Shown here one piece after another: positions 63,785 through 64,000 of a DNA stretch of 64,000 nucleotides. The stretch is from Candidatus Methylacidiphilales bacterium. Lineage in GTDB: Bacteria; Verrucomicrobiota; Verrucomicrobiia; Methylacidiphilales; JANWVL01. A model generated the notes under the pieces. That model was not told the DNA's origin, did not search any database, and was given only the letters and a program-made list of their open reading frames with translations. Every line of letters begins with the position of its first letter. Positions within the stretch are counted from its first letter, which is position 1. Both the position numbers and the translations under genes were made by a program. The stretch covers positions 62,001 to 126,000 of the forward strand of contig JANWVL010000055.1 of assembly GCA_025056655.1 (NCBI GenBank), in the 5' to 3' direction.

Positions 63785-64000
63785 CGCATATTGATTCGCA
63801 AGCCATCGTTTCTGAAAAGGCGATCCTAGGTCAAGATGTAAGGATCGAAGCAGGAGCTGTCGTAGAGGCAGGCGCTATCATCGGCGATCGATGCATTATC
63901 CGAAGCCATGCAGTGGTGACAGGTTCAGTGCAGATGGGCGAGGGTAATTTAATCGGATATGGGGCAATTATTGGAGCTGATCCACAGGATGTAAATTACC
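63781..64000 (+). CDS. lpxA: UDP-N-acetylglucosamine acyltransferase, N-terminal part
   Basis: First step of lipid A synthesis. About 73 codons are visible before the window ends. The left-handed beta-helix hexapeptide pattern ([LIV]GxxxxI) is clear: IDSQAIVSEKAILGQDVRIE, AGAIIGDRCIIRSHAVV, NLIGYGAIIGADPQDVNY. The GADPQD motif is specific to LpxA. It overlaps the radC stop by 4 nt (ATGA). Confidence 0.9.
   Translation, partial: MTHIDSQAIVSEKAILGQDVRIEAGAVVEAGAIIGDRCIIRSHAVVTGSVQMGEGNLIGYGAIIGADPQDVNY

Overview
The window looks like a chromosomal segment of a Gram-negative bacterium of the PVC superphylum, most likely Verrucomicrobiota. The outer-membrane logic is clear: LpxA, an LolD-type ATPase, ExbB/ExbD and several predicted lipoproteins. 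The lineage guess is inference. It rests on LL-diaminopimelate aminotransferase, a long GreA-type protein with a large N-terminal extension (a chlamydial/verrucomicrobial style), a K+-independent-type H+-pyrophosphatase, a 34-residue COX24/mS38-like basic protein, a zinc-ligand-poor DnaG, and many GTG/TTG starts with weak Shine-Dalgarno sequences. No phage, insertion sequence, CRISPR array or integrase was seen. Most genes are ordinary housekeeping genes.

Layout. 1-3407 (-): dnaG followed 10 nt later by rpoD, which leaves the window; a perfect palindrome lies between dnaG and the divergent PLP-homeostasis gene yggS. 4264-11230 (+): a membrane Ser/Thr kinase with an external beta-helix, cysS, a tiny COX24-like protein and a TPR protein. 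11247-12640 (-): leuD and an unknown secreted protein. 12908-14649 (+): a prenyl synthase, a 464-nt gene-free stretch with strong hairpins, and acpS. 14662-19121 (-): sppA, an HNH nuclease, a Ser/Pro-rich PotD-like lipoprotein and msrA. 19214-23400: tilS, a phosphodiester-glycosidase-like protein, an LolD-like ATPase (-) and an orphan GAF-histidine kinase. 23378-24134 (-): SRP RNA with its own promoter, abutting an MBL-fold-like gene.

24139-30912 (-) is the most system-like locus: a giant TPR protein, a second secreted helical protein, ExbB, two ExbD proteins and a membrane-anchored von Willebrand A protein. All are tightly spaced, and no TonB is encoded beside them. This suggests a proton-driven envelope machine. 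30999-37583 carries an NPCBM-like lipoprotein, hemB, an NrnA-like DHH phosphoesterase, hppA, a NagZ-like GH3 enzyme and a FecR-domain protein. 37596-41259 (-) is lysC, two AsmA-like membrane proteins and manA. 41379-43341 (+) has a stand-alone CoaB-like protein and dapL. 43338-46565 (-) is a four-gene nucleotide-sugar cluster.

46668-57441 holds the Gre-fusion gene, eno, an ftsB/divIC-like gene, a site-2-protease homologue that has lost its catalytic residues, a NamZ-family muramidase, a solitary RelE-like protein, a secreted SecD-head-like domain, a Ser/Pro-rich coiled-coil membrane protein, an unknown protein and a GH13 amylase-family enzyme. 57511-64000 (+) is tRNA-Lys(CUU) followed 10 nt later by hisH-hisA-uvrD/pcrA-miaA-hflX-radC-lpxA, in which each gene overlaps the next.

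Recurring themes are stable RNAs placed almost directly against start codons (SRP RNA, tRNA-Lys), Ser/Pro-rich low-complexity tracts in three envelope proteins, and enzyme families with degenerate active sites (kinase, S2P, MBL fold, DnaG zinc site, NagZ loop).
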